The position numbers were made by a program, and so were the translations under genes. The notes under the pieces are model-generated. The model had not been told where the DNA came from. It did not search any database and saw nothing but the letters and a program-made list of their open reading frames with translations. A stretch of DNA of 64,000 nt, taken from Clostridiales bacterium. GTDB taxonomy: Bacteria > Bacillota > Clostridia > Saccharofermentanales > Saccharofermentanaceae. Each line of letters starts with the position of its first letter. Positions within the stretch are counted from its first letter, which is position 1. Shown here piece after piece: positions 8,155 through 16,984 of this stretch. Location: NCBI GenBank assembly GCA_017964005.1, contig JAGCSR010000035.1, positions 23,283-87,282 of the forward strand, in the 5' to 3' direction.

Positions 8155-9054
8155 ATGAAACTTGCAAAAATCTTGTACACGATCTCGATCTTCGTGATCA
8201 CCGGCTTCGTCATCCTGTTCTCGATGGGATGCAGACTGGGTATCGGAACCATTATGAACCCCGTGAATATCGGAGATTCCAAGAACGTATCCGAAGAGCA
8301 GGAGACAGAACCCTTCAAGAACATCGAGGTTGACGCGAACGTTGTGAATTTCAAGATCGAAGAAGGTGATTCTTACAAGGTCAAGACCGTATATCCGTCA
8401 GGATTTAAGACCGATATCGATGTTGAAGGCGATACCCTCAAGGTAGAGGTCAAGAGCCAGAAGGGATTCGATCTGAATGTGGTCGGATTCGGCGATATCA
8501 TAAGTTTGGGAGACGGACTCCCGGCCAAAAGATGTGACCTTACCGTTGTGGTCCCCAAGGACGGATCAGCTGTCATGGAGGACATCAAGATCAAAGCTGA
8601 CGCTGGCAACGTAAATCTTGAAGACCGGGTTTTCGATGATATAAACATCGAATGCGACGCCGGAAATGTACAGATGAAGGATATCAAGTCCGCAACATGC
8701 AGGATCGACACGGATGCAGGCAATGTTCAGGTCAGTGACTGTGATCTCGGAGACATGGATCTTAAGACAGACGCAGGCAACATCGAATTCGACAGGATCT
8801 CGATGGGTGACATGAGGATCAAGACGAATATGGGCAATATCGATCTTGAAGGTGTGACATTCGGCAAGGGCAGCGTAGATTCCGATGTCGGAAATATCGA
8901 GATCGAAGGATCATACGACAAGCTCGTGGCTGAAAGCGATGTAGGAGCCATCAACGCTTCCTCGTCCAAGGAAGATACGGTCTTCGATATCAAGACCCAG
9001 ATCGGAGCAGTTACGGTCAACGGTGACTCCAAGGGAAGATCCTATTCGAACTGA
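8155..9054 (+). CDS. DUF4097-type beta-repeat surface protein
   Basis: 299 residues. An N-terminal hydrophobic segment (residues 5-25) ends in FSMGC, which could be a weak lipobox or a plain anchor. The rest is a right-handed-beta-helix-like series of short repeats centred on DAGNV, DAGNIEF, NMGNIDL and DVGNIEI (about residues 145-280), characteristic of DUF4097 proteins, which are thought to lie outside the membrane. It closes the PadR operon, 31 bp after the membrane protein, with AAAGGAG before its ATG. Confidence 0.75.
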   Translation: MKLAKILYTISIFVITGFVILFSMGCRLGIGTIMNPVNIGDSKNVSEEQETEPFKNIEVDANVVNFKIEEGDSYKVKTVYPSGFKTDIDVEGDTLKVEVKSQKGFDLNVVGFGDIISLGDGLPAKRCDLTVVVPKDGSAVMEDIKIKADAGNVNLEDRVFDDINIECDAGNVQMKDIKSATCRIDTDAGNVQVSDCDLGDMDLKTDAGNIEFDRISMGDMRIKTNMGNIDLEGVTFGKGSVDSDVGNIEIEGSYDKLVAESDVGAINASSSKEDTVFDIKTQIGAVTVNGDSKGRSYSN

Positions 9055-9093
9055 TAAAGATACATAAAACTTAATGGGATAAAGGGAAAAATG

Positions 9094-9125
9094 AGAAAGG
9101 ACCGCCTGATGCGGTCCTTTTTTAC
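9094..9125 (+). terminator. Terminator of the padR operon
   Basis: AAAGGACCGC, a 5-base loop, GCGGTCCTTT, then a T-run. It lies about 40 bp after the DUF4097 gene. Confidence 0.88.
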
Positions 9126-9213
9126 TTTTATGTGGCTTTTTTGAGGCAGATTACCTATTTTTGATAAAAACTATTATAATATACAAAATTATGTGCTCAA
9201 GCGAGGTGCCGAT

Positions 9214-10320
9214 ATGGAAGAGCTCAAGAAGTGTATGAAGCAGGCTAAGAATATCCTCCCTTATGATGCCGGTGTGCTGGACAGCTCCGGTAACATACTC
9301 GCATCTACTTCTGATGAGGCGGAAGGCGAGGTCGATCCTTCTTTCAGAGCCGTAATGCTCAGTAATGATGATTTTGCTCTTACTGCCGACAAGACATACA
9401 TGAAGGTCTATATCGGAGAGCAGCTCAAGTACATAGCATACGTGAACAGCACGGATGCCAATGTCAAGGTCAACCTGATGCTGATAGCCGAATGGATAAA
9501 GCTCATCGTTAAGGATAAGGGTTCTGACGCGGAGAGGACAGTATTCATAAGGAACGTCCTTCTCGATAATGAGATCAGGAGCGAAGTCCCGATGATCGCA
9601 AGAAGCTATAAGATCGACTGCAAGAACTCCAGAGTCGTTTATGTCATCAGAACGGATTCCGCCCAGAGCGCCGAGTCTTTCGAGATATTACAGAACCTCT
9701 ATAACGACAGTGAGGTTGCGACCGTAATCGCTATGGATGATACGACGATAATCATCATCCTGGATGTGGAAGAACAGCCGGAAGAAGAAGATATCCGCAA
9801 TCAGTTCATTGATGACACGGCCAGTTCTGTTCATTCCTGTCTCGTATCCGAAGGCATCATCTCAAAGGTTGCCGTAGGTTCCGTGGTGTCCTCGTTCATG
9901 GATATCAGCAAATCCTACTCGGATGCCATGACCGCGCTTAAGGTCAGCAAGATCTTCGACAGCGAAGCTGACATATCAAGATATGACAACCTGGGCCTTG
10001 GAAGACTCATCTATCAGCTTCCCAAGCCCCTTTGCGAGATGTTCATAAAGGAAGTATTCCCTAACGAAGCATACAGACAGCTCGACGAGGAGACGAGAAC
10101 GACTATCGACACGTTCTTCGCCAACGACCTTAACGGAAGCGAGACCTCAAGAGAACTGTTCGTTCACAGGAACACACTGGTCTACAGACTCGAGAAGGTC
10201 AAGACCAAGACCGGTCTGGACTTAAGAAAATTCGATGATGCCGTATTGTTCAAGATGGCAACGATGGTACGAACATATATCGATTATCTTAATAATCCGA
10301 CCGATAATAAGATAAGGTAA
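9214..10320 (+). CDS. CdaR/PucR-like transcriptional regulator
   Basis: Start placed at ATG 9214, preceded by GCGAGGTG; 368 residues. The N-terminus (YDAGVLDSSGNILASTSDE) resembles the sugar-diacid recognition domain of CdaR. The centre resembles a GGDEF-like CdaR domain, and the C-terminus carries the PucR helix-turn-helix (SRELFVHRNTLVYRLEKVK, then FDDAVLFKMA). A TATAAT at 9175-9180 is the likely -10 box. ftsE starts 15 bp downstream, so this regulator may be co-transcribed with the division genes, which is an uncommon neighbour for this family. Ligand unknown. Confidence 0.82.
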   Translation: MEELKKCMKQAKNILPYDAGVLDSSGNILASTSDEAEGEVDPSFRAVMLSNDDFALTADKTYMKVYIGEQLKYIAYVNSTDANVKVNLMLIAEWIKLIVKDKGSDAERTVFIRNVLLDNEIRSEVPMIARSYKIDCKNSRVVYVIRTDSAQSAESFEILQNLYNDSEVATVIAMDDTTIIIILDVEEQPEEEDIRNQFIDDTASSVHSCLVSEGIISKVAVGSVVSSFMDISKSYSDAMTALKVSKIFDSEADISRYDNLGLGRLIYQLPKPLCEMFIKEVFPNEAYRQLDEETRTTIDTFFANDLNGSETSRELFVHRNTLVYRLEKVKTKTGLDLRKFDDAVLFKMATMVRTYIDYLNNPTDNKIR

Positions 10321-10335
10321 GGACAAAAAAGATAA

Positions 10336-11667
10336 GTGATAAGATTCGAGAAAGTAAAGAAGACCTATAAATCCGGAGTCGAAGCTCTCAAAGGCGTTGA
10401 TTTTACCGTAAACAGCGGAGAATTCGTCTTTGTCATCGGCAAATCCGGTTCAGGTAAATCGACTCTCCTCAAGTGCATAACTTGTGAAGAGAACCCCACA
10501 GAAGGCAAAGTAACCATTGATAACTTCGATATATCACACATGTCGAGGGCGTTAGTGCCCGTCTTAAGAAGACAGATAGGAATGATATATCAGGACTTCA
10601 GGCTCATTGACACCAAGACCGTAGCCGAGAACATCGCGTTCGCCGGCGAGATCATCGGTGTTCCCAAGCAGAGCCTGACCAGATCGGTACAGATCATGCT
10701 CAAGGTCGTAGGTCTTGAGGATAAGGCTGACGCATATCCCCAGGAACTGTCCGGCGGTGAGCAGCAGAGGGTTGCCATAGCCCGCGCCATGGTCAATACC
10801 CCTAAGATCATCGTTGCCGACGAGCCTACGGGTAACCTTGACCCGGAGACATCCGAGAATATCATGGCGATGCTCCTGGAGATCAACCGTTCAGGAACAA
10901 CGGTCATTGTCTGCACCCATGACAGCAACCTTGTTGACAGGATGCAGCAGAGAGTTGTCGAGATCGAGGAAGGTCTGATCGTAAGAGACGAGAACGAGAG
11001 CGGATATTCCGAGAAGGCGGACGAGACCCCGGATCAGGCAGGATTCGGAGGAATCGAAGCATTCGGCGGCGCGACCGTGACCGGTCTGGAAGGAGCTTCC
11101 GTTAAGCACGGCGACGACGGATTCGGAGCAGATTCCGACTACAGCGATATGTACGATGAAGAAGGGCTTCCCGCAGGACAGGGACAGGTACTGTTCGGTG
11201 ACGAACTTCCGAAGCCCCAAGAGACGCCCAAGCTTCCCGAGATGGCGGAACCTCAGGGTGCGCTCATCGAGAGCAGGGAAGGTCCTGCCGAGATCATCGA
11301 GATAAAGCCGGAAGAAGTGAAGGCGGCAGAAGATCAGGTGCTTGAGGAAGTCCCTGCGGAGATCACGCTCGAGCAGTTTGACGCCATGATCAAAGATGAG
11401 CCCGAGGCTGAAGAAGTATCCGAAGAGGCTCCGGCCGGAGATGAAGAAGAGCCTGAGGAAGCCGCAGAAGATAAAGAAGGCGGAGAAGAATCTCACCCTG
11501 AGCCGGAAGACGATAAACCGTTGACCAGAAAGCAGATCAGGGAAGAGAAGAAGCGCGCCAAGGCTGAGCTCAAGCAGGCCAAAAAACAGCAGAAAGCTGC
11601 AAAGAAGGGGTCCGAGGCGAGTGCCCCTGAAGAAGATATAGATCTGTTGGGAGATGAAGACAGTTGA
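10336..11667 (+). CDS. ftsE: Cell division ATP-binding protein FtsE with long charged C-terminal tail
   Basis: GTG start. Residues 1-222 are a complete FtsE ATPase: Walker A GKSGSGKST, Q-loop region YQDFRLI, signature LSGGEQQRVAIARAM, Walker B IIVADEPTGNLD and H-loop CTHDSN. Normal FtsE ends near here. This protein continues for about 220 residues: a Gly-rich piece, a long Glu/Pro/Ala-rich acidic region, then a Lys/Arg-rich helix (about residues 395-430) and a final acidic tip. FtsE with FtsX transmits ATP-driven motion across the membrane to a peptidoglycan hydrolase. ftsX overlaps its stop codon. Confidence 0.93.
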   Translation: MIRFEKVKKTYKSGVEALKGVDFTVNSGEFVFVIGKSGSGKSTLLKCITCEENPTEGKVTIDNFDISHMSRALVPVLRRQIGMIYQDFRLIDTKTVAENIAFAGEIIGVPKQSLTRSVQIMLKVVGLEDKADAYPQELSGGEQQRVAIARAMVNTPKIIVADEPTGNLDPETSENIMAMLLEINRSGTTVIVCTHDSNLVDRMQQRVVEIEEGLIVRDENESGYSEKADETPDQAGFGGIEAFGGATVTGLEGASVKHGDDGFGADSDYSDMYDEEGLPAGQGQVLFGDELPKPQETPKLPEMAEPQGALIESREGPAEIIEIKPEEVKAAEDQVLEEVPAEITLEQFDAMIKDEPEAEEVSEEAPAGDEEEPEEAAEDKEGGEESHPEPEDDKPLTRKQIREEKKRAKAELKQAKKQQKAAKKGSEASAPEEDIDLLGDEDS

Positions 11668-12560
11668 GTATAAGAGCGTTTTTTAATTCGGTAAGAGAAG
11701 GTTTTCGCGGGATAATAAGACACCCGTTGGTAACGGTCGCCTCAGTTACCACGATCCTGCTCATGCTCATCATCATGAGTGTTTTCGTCATCTTCTCGCT
11801 TAATGCCCGCAATATGATGAATAAACTGTCGCAGCGTCCGCCTATTGAAGTCTATATGAAGCTCCAGTGCACGGAAGAGCAGCGCAATACGGTCAATGAA
11901 GTACTTAAAGGCGACGAGAGGATCTTAAGCTATTCGATGTCTACGCCGGAGGAGAACTACTATTCCTACAAAGAGAATCTCGGAGATTCCGCCAGCGTTC
12001 TGGATGACTTCGATTACAACAGTTTCCTGCCTTATACATTCAACATAAGGCTGGTCGATCCTGCAGACGCGGATGATGTTTGCAATCTCGTCGGAATGTA
12101 CGACGGAGTTTACAGGGTCGCTCAGGAAAGCCGCGTCATGCAGTTCCTGACGAATGCTTCGAACGTGGTCAGGATAACGACCGTGGTGGCATTTATCGTC
12201 CTGTTCGTTATATCGTTGTTCATCATATCCAACATGGTCAGGATATCGGTCTATTCCAGATCGGTCGAGATCGAGATAATGAAGTTTATTGGGGCAACCA
12301 ACAATTACATAAGGCTGCCGTACATAATCGAAGGCGCGATAGTGGGACTCATAAGCGCCTTGTGTGCTTGGGGCATCACGTCCATCGTATATCATCAGAT
12401 CTATGCGAACGCGATGCGTCAGATAAGCACTTCGAGCTTCTACGCACTCCTTCCCACTTCAAGGATCATCTGGGCCGCTCTGGCCGTTGCCGTCATTATG
12501 GGCGTGCTTATCGGTTCGGTAGGTTCGGGTATATCCGTGCGTAAGTATGTAAAGGTATAA
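11664..12560 (+). CDS. ftsX: Cell division protein FtsX
   Basis: 298 residues, TTG start overlapping the ftsE stop (TTGA). One N-terminal membrane helix (about residues 22-45) is followed by a large extracytoplasmic loop (about 45-165) with the FtsX fold, and then three helices (about 170-195, 218-245 and 268-292). The motif ISNMVRISVYSRSVEIEIMKFIGATN is the conserved cytoplasmic coupling region. It pairs with FtsE and is expected to activate the M23 hydrolase encoded 12 bp downstream. Confidence 0.93.
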   Translation: MSIRAFFNSVREGFRGIIRHPLVTVASVTTILLMLIIMSVFVIFSLNARNMMNKLSQRPPIEVYMKLQCTEEQRNTVNEVLKGDERILSYSMSTPEENYYSYKENLGDSASVLDDFDYNSFLPYTFNIRLVDPADADDVCNLVGMYDGVYRVAQESRVMQFLTNASNVVRITTVVAFIVLFVISLFIISNMVRISVYSRSVEIEIMKFIGATNNYIRLPYIIEGAIVGLISALCAWGITSIVYHQIYANAMRQISTSSFYALLPTSRIIWAALAVAVIMGVLIGSVGSGISVRKYVKV

Positions 12561-12572
12561 GCGGAGGTAATC

Positions 12573-14051
12573 ATGAAAAAGACACTGATCAAGATATCAT
12601 CACTTCTGATCGTAGCGGCCCTTTGTGCAGGTGCCGTTCCGGCGGTCATCAATATGGGTACAAGAGCAGATGCAGGTCTTATCCAATACAGGGATGAGAC
12701 AGTATCCAAGGACGATATCGAGAATGCGAAGAAAGCCAGGGACGAAGCCAGAAGGAAGGCAGCAAAGGCCAAGAAGAAGGTTAAGGCTCTGTCCGCACAG
12801 GAAACCGAACTGGAACAGGAGCTTGAGAAGCTCAATCAGCTCTCCGAAGAACAGAAGGCCCAGTATCAGATCATTGCAGGACAGCTCGAAGCTGCCCTCG
12901 AGACAAAGGCTCTTGCGCTGGAAGCGTATATCCTGGCTGAAGAGAACCTGGACACTCAGCAGAAACTCTTCGAGCAGCGCGTATCCGTAATGTTCGAACA
13001 CCAGAACAAATCCACTCTCGAGATCCTTTTGGAATCTGACAGCGTTGCTGGATTCTTTACTAACATGGAGATGATCGCTTTTATCGCTGACGCAGACAAG
13101 CAGGCGATCGACGAGATGCAGATCGCTCTGGACGACGCAAAGCTCCAGCGTGACATAGCGCTTAAGGAAGCTCAGGACATGCAGAAGATCGCTGACGAGA
13201 AGCAGGGTCAGCTGGATGAACTGGAAGGACGTATCGGCAAGACCGGCGCCGCTTTGGAGAATGTATCCACAGAACTGTCTTCATGGGAGCAGCAGGAACA
13301 GGAACTGGATGCGCTGGCAAGGTCCATGTCCGGTATGATCAGGAAGCTTCAGGCTCAGTACGACAAAGAGCATCCTACGACAACCACGACCACGACCGCC
13401 GCTACAACTGCCGCAACGACAGCTGCCACGACTTCCGCTTCCGATAAGACATCGGCAACGACAACGACTTCAGCCACGACGACTACATCCGATACCAAGG
13501 CTACCTCATCGTCGGATGATACGTCGGATACGACAACTACCACAACCACTACAACGACCACAACAACTACAACCACGACGACTGCCGAACCTACGGCAAC
13601 TCCTACTCCGAAGCCGAAGAAGAAGTCTTCAGGATCTCTGGCATGGCCTGTAACATGCAGGACCATCACTTCCGAATACGGATACAGGACACACCCCGTA
13701 TACGGCACGGTAAGGTTCCATTCCGGAATCGATATCGCAGGTCCCGGAGCAACATACGGTTCCACTATCAGCGCTGCAGACGGCGGAACGGTAATCTATG
13801 TCAGCACCCCTGTTCAGGGCCAGAATACCGGCGGATCCGGATACGGCAACTACTGCATGATCTCCCACGGCAACGGCATCGTTACCCTGTATGGTCATGC
13901 TCGTAAGATAACCGTAAGCGAGGGTCAGGAGGTCAAGAAAGGACAGAAGATCGGTGAGGTCGGAAGTACAGGTACTTCCACGGGTGCCCATCTGCACTTC
14001 GAGGTCCGTGTCAACGGATCTACGGTAGATCCCATGACCTACCTGCCTTAA
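12573..14051 (+). CDS. Secreted murein hydrolase, coiled-coil plus M23 peptidase
   Basis: 492 residues. A signal peptide (about 1-34) is followed by a long coiled coil (about 45-265) that would dock on FtsX, a Thr-rich low-complexity linker (about 268-350) and an M23/LytM endopeptidase domain (about 357-492). Zinc ligands are intact: FHSGIDIA (His, Asp) and GAHLHFEV (HxH). Unlike EnvC, the peptidase domain is not degenerate, so this is a PcsB/CwlO/RipC-like effector with its own catalytic domain. Position after ftsEX supports control by FtsEX. The linker probably spans the wall. Confidence 0.9.
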   Translation: MKKTLIKISSLLIVAALCAGAVPAVINMGTRADAGLIQYRDETVSKDDIENAKKARDEARRKAAKAKKKVKALSAQETELEQELEKLNQLSEEQKAQYQIIAGQLEAALETKALALEAYILAEENLDTQQKLFEQRVSVMFEHQNKSTLEILLESDSVAGFFTNMEMIAFIADADKQAIDEMQIALDDAKLQRDIALKEAQDMQKIADEKQGQLDELEGRIGKTGAALENVSTELSSWEQQEQELDALARSMSGMIRKLQAQYDKEHPTTTTTTTAATTAATTAATTSASDKTSATTTTSATTTTSDTKATSSSDDTSDTTTTTTTTTTTTTTTTTTAEPTATPTPKPKKKSSGSLAWPVTCRTITSEYGYRTHPVYGTVRFHSGIDIAGPGATYGSTISAADGGTVIYVSTPVQGQNTGGSGYGNYCMISHGNGIVTLYGHARKITVSEGQEVKKGQKIGEVGSTGTSTGAHLHFEVRVNGSTVDPMTYLP

Positions 14052-14052
14052 T

Positions 14053-14805
14053 ATGGATTCCTTCTACGATGCGCTGGCTCTCTACTACGACCAGATGCAG
14101 TCCGACATGGATTGCGGACAGGTTTGTTCGTATGTGATAAGCCTCATCGAAAAGTTTAACCCGTCCGGAAAGATATCCGGTATGGACATCTGCGATCTCG
14201 GCTGCGGGACCGGAGAAGTTGCGGTCCTTCTGTCGCAGAGGGGCGCGTCCGTAACCGGGATCGATAATGCTCCCGGCATGCTTGCCGCGGCAGCTGACAA
14301 GGATCCCGACTCCAAGGTCATGTGGGTCCTGCAGGATATTACGGAGTTCGAGCTGCCATACGGCCAGGACGTGATCATATCCTTGACAGACACTCTCGAT
14401 CACATAATGAGCGAAGACGCAATAAGGCGCCTGTTCGTAAAGGTTAAGGAAAACCTTAACGAAGAAGGCCTCTTCATCTTCGATGTCATAACCGAACATC
14501 ATCTTAAGGATGTCCTGTCTGATAATGTTTTCTACGAAGATTACGATGACTTCACGCTCCTTTGGGTCAATTCCTATGACGAAGACACAAGGACGAATAC
14601 AGCGGATCTGACTCTTTTCGAGGCAGAGGACGACGGGCGTTATGTAAGATATGACGGTGTTCTGGAAGAAAGATACTACCCGGTTGAGGTATTTAAGGAT
14701 GCTGCAGAAGAAGCAGGCCTGTCTTTCGAAGGTATCTTCGGCAACTTAAGCGATAAAGCGCCTGCACCCGGCGAAGAGCGGGTATTCATGGTTTTCAAAG
14801 CATAA
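14053..14805 (+). CDS. Class I SAM-dependent methyltransferase
   Basis: 250 residues, starting 1 bp after the hydrolase stop. Motif I is clear (DICDLGCGTGEVAVLL), followed by an acidic residue at the end of strand 2 (TGIDNAPGML) and the motif II/III region (DVIISLTDTLDHI). This matches YdiJ/BioC-like small methyltransferases common in Firmicutes. No substrate domain allows a specific assignment. Confidence 0.85.
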   Translation: MDSFYDALALYYDQMQSDMDCGQVCSYVISLIEKFNPSGKISGMDICDLGCGTGEVAVLLSQRGASVTGIDNAPGMLAAAADKDPDSKVMWVLQDITEFELPYGQDVIISLTDTLDHIMSEDAIRRLFVKVKENLNEEGLFIFDVITEHHLKDVLSDNVFYEDYDDFTLLWVNSYDEDTRTNTADLTLFEAEDDGRYVRYDGVLEERYYPVEVFKDAAEEAGLSFEGIFGNLSDKAPAPGEERVFMVFKA

Positions 14806-14816
14806 GGAGTATTAAG

Positions 14817-15731
14817 ATGAGCGACGATCCCTATAATGTTCCGGGAATAGATAACACCGACATAGACCATATCATCAAGGCGGAAGGATACGGCGGCAAA
14901 GTCAGGGCCATGGCCATAAAGACAACAGCCACCTGCGCCGAAGCCGCAAAGATACATAAGACATCATCTGTCGTGACCGCCGCGCTTGGCAGGTTCATGA
15001 CGGGATCCCTTCTCATATCTTCCGACATGAAGAACGAGACGGATACTCAGACTACCATCATCAAGGCGGACGGCCCCATCGGAGGCATGACCTGTGTCTG
15101 TGACTTCGGATACAAAGTCAGGGCTTATCCTGTCAATGCGGATGTGGAGACTACATATCACCGTCCCGGCAAGATAGATGTGGGATCTGCCGTGGGAGAA
15201 GGAATGCTCACCATAATCCGCGACATCGGTCTTAAGGAACCGTATGTCGGATCGGTCGAACTGCTTTCAGGTGAGATCGCCGAGGACTTCGCGTACTATC
15301 TTGCAAGGTCAGAACAGACTAAGAGTGTCGTAGCTTTGGGAGTTGCCATCAAGGACGGAGAGGTGACGAATGCCGGCGGACTTATGGTCCAGCTCCTGCC
15401 TTCGGCGGACGACGACATCATAGACAGGCTGGAAGCCAGGGCATCAGGGTTCCCTGATATCACATATCTTATGGAGGAAGGCTTTACTCCCGCCAAGATA
15501 ATTGATCTTTTCTTAGGGGACCCCGAACTTCAATATCTGTCTGCAGAACCGGTATCTTTCTTCTGCCCCTGCAGCATGGAGAAGATGAGCCGGGGACTCA
15601 TAACATTGGGCAAAACTGAACTTGAAGATCTCGCAAAGACACCCGAGGGGATAGATACGGAGTGCCACTTCTGCGGGAGTAAATACCATTTCACAAAGGA
15701 AGATATAGAAGGACTGCTGCAAACACTTTAA
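14817..15731 (+). CDS. hslO: Redox-regulated chaperone Hsp33
   Basis: 304 residues, normal length. The C-terminal zinc centre has the expected CPC (residues about 252-254) and CHFC arrangement, which releases zinc and unfolds on oxidation to activate holdase function. The N-terminal domain shows GRFMTGSLLISSDMK and DGPIGGMTCVCD, typical of the family. AAGGAG lies upstream of the ATG. It follows the methyltransferase by 11 bp. Confidence 0.95.
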   Translation: MSDDPYNVPGIDNTDIDHIIKAEGYGGKVRAMAIKTTATCAEAAKIHKTSSVVTAALGRFMTGSLLISSDMKNETDTQTTIIKADGPIGGMTCVCDFGYKVRAYPVNADVETTYHRPGKIDVGSAVGEGMLTIIRDIGLKEPYVGSVELLSGEIAEDFAYYLARSEQTKSVVALGVAIKDGEVTNAGGLMVQLLPSADDDIIDRLEARASGFPDITYLMEEGFTPAKIIDLFLGDPELQYLSAEPVSFFCPCSMEKMSRGLITLGKTELEDLAKTPEGIDTECHFCGSKYHFTKEDIEGLLQTL

Positions 15732-15751
15732 ACACAAAGGAGGATTCGGTT

Positions 15752-16870
15752 ATGTCAGATTATTTCGGCAAGGAAGTACCCAAGCTCGGATTCGGTCTCA
15801 TGAGACTGCCCCGAAAAGGCCTCATGACCGATGTCGAACAGGTCAAGACCATGGTGGACCTCTTTATGGAAGCGGGCTTTACCTACTTCGATACGGCTTT
15901 TATCTACCCGGGATCCGAGAATGCCATCAGGAAAGCCCTGGTGGAGAGGTATCCGAGGGAATCCTTCACACTATGTACCAAAGTTAACGCGTATCTCATG
16001 GCGCCCACCGAAAACGCAGCCAAGAAGCAGTTCTATACCAGCCTTGAGCGCACTGGCGCCGGGTTCTTCGACTACTATCTCCTTCATGCCTTCATGGAGA
16101 ATACCTACCAGAGATACGACAAGTTCCATCTGTGGGACTTCGTCGCCGAACAGAAGGAGAAGGGCATAATCAAGCACTACGGGTTCTCATACCACGCAGG
16201 TCCAGAGCTTCTCGATCAGATCCTGACCGACCACCCTGAAGTCGACTTCATCCAACTTCAGATTAACTATGCTGACTGGGAGAATCCCAAGGTTACTTCC
16301 AGGGCGAACTACGAAGTCGCAAGAAAACACGGCAAGTCCATAACCGTAATGGAGCCCGTCAAAGGCGGAGCATTGGCAAACCCTCCCGAAGAAGTAAAGA
16401 AGTTATTCAAGGAATACCACCCCAACATGTCATACGCTTCCTGGGCCATAAGGTTCGTTGCTTCACTGGACGGCATCATCACCGTCCTGTCGGGCATGTC
16501 CAACATCGAACAGATGAAAGACAACATCTCCTACATGAAGGACTTTAAGCCCTTGAACGAAGAGGAGCAGGAGATAATAAGGAAAGCCCAGCAGATAATG
16601 GGAAGATCATCCGTTATCCCCTGTACCGCATGTCACTACTGTACGGAAGGCTGTCCCAAAGAGATCCGGATACCGGATATCTTCTCCGCCATGAACAAGA
16701 ACCTCGGCACAGGTCAGATGGCGGAAGCCAAAGCAGCTTACGAAGAAGCAACATCAGAAGGACACAGGGCATCAGACTGCATCTCCTGCAAACAGTGCGA
16801 GAGGGCATGCCCCCAGCACCTTCCTATTACGGATTATCTAAAGCAGGGTGCGGAGATGTTGGAAAAGTAG
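15752..16870 (+). CDS. Aldo/keto reductase with C-terminal 4Fe-4S domain
   Basis: 372 residues. The N-terminal TIM barrel carries AKR features (LGFGLMRLP; the catalytic region FDTAFIYPGSE; the Lys in LCTKVN; DYYLLHAF). The last 100 residues add ferredoxin-like clusters CTACHYCTEGCP and CISCKQCERACP, as in the predicted AKR oxidoreductases of anaerobes. The AGGAGG site lies 6 bp before ATG. Substrate unknown; the iron-sulfur clusters suggest electron exchange beyond NADPH. Confidence 0.92.
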   Translation: MSDYFGKEVPKLGFGLMRLPRKGLMTDVEQVKTMVDLFMEAGFTYFDTAFIYPGSENAIRKALVERYPRESFTLCTKVNAYLMAPTENAAKKQFYTSLERTGAGFFDYYLLHAFMENTYQRYDKFHLWDFVAEQKEKGIIKHYGFSYHAGPELLDQILTDHPEVDFIQLQINYADWENPKVTSRANYEVARKHGKSITVMEPVKGGALANPPEEVKKLFKEYHPNMSYASWAIRFVASLDGIITVLSGMSNIEQMKDNISYMKDFKPLNEEEQEIIRKAQQIMGRSSVIPCTACHYCTEGCPKEIRIPDIFSAMNKNLGTGQMAEAKAAYEEATSEGHRASDCISCKQCERACPQHLPITDYLKQGAEMLEK

Positions 16871-16882
16871 CAGCACACTAAG

Positions 16883-16915
16883 GCAGCCTGCCTTGTTCAT
16901 GCAGGCGCTTTATGT
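16883..16915 (+). terminator. Possible weak terminator after the reductase
   Basis: GCCTGC and GCAGGC arms with a 9-base loop, followed by GCTTTATGTT. The stem is short and the T-run weak. Confidence 0.4.
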
Positions 16916-16984
16916 TATAAACTATATGTTTTTTATTTGGGAACACGTTGAAATAAAGACTAAGCAACTAAGGGGGAACAGAAG

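Noticed and set aside
13370..13600. ACNACN repeats as CRISPR or satellite array
   Set aside because: They are in-frame Thr codons of the M23 hydrolase linker with no spacers or repeat unit of CRISPR size.
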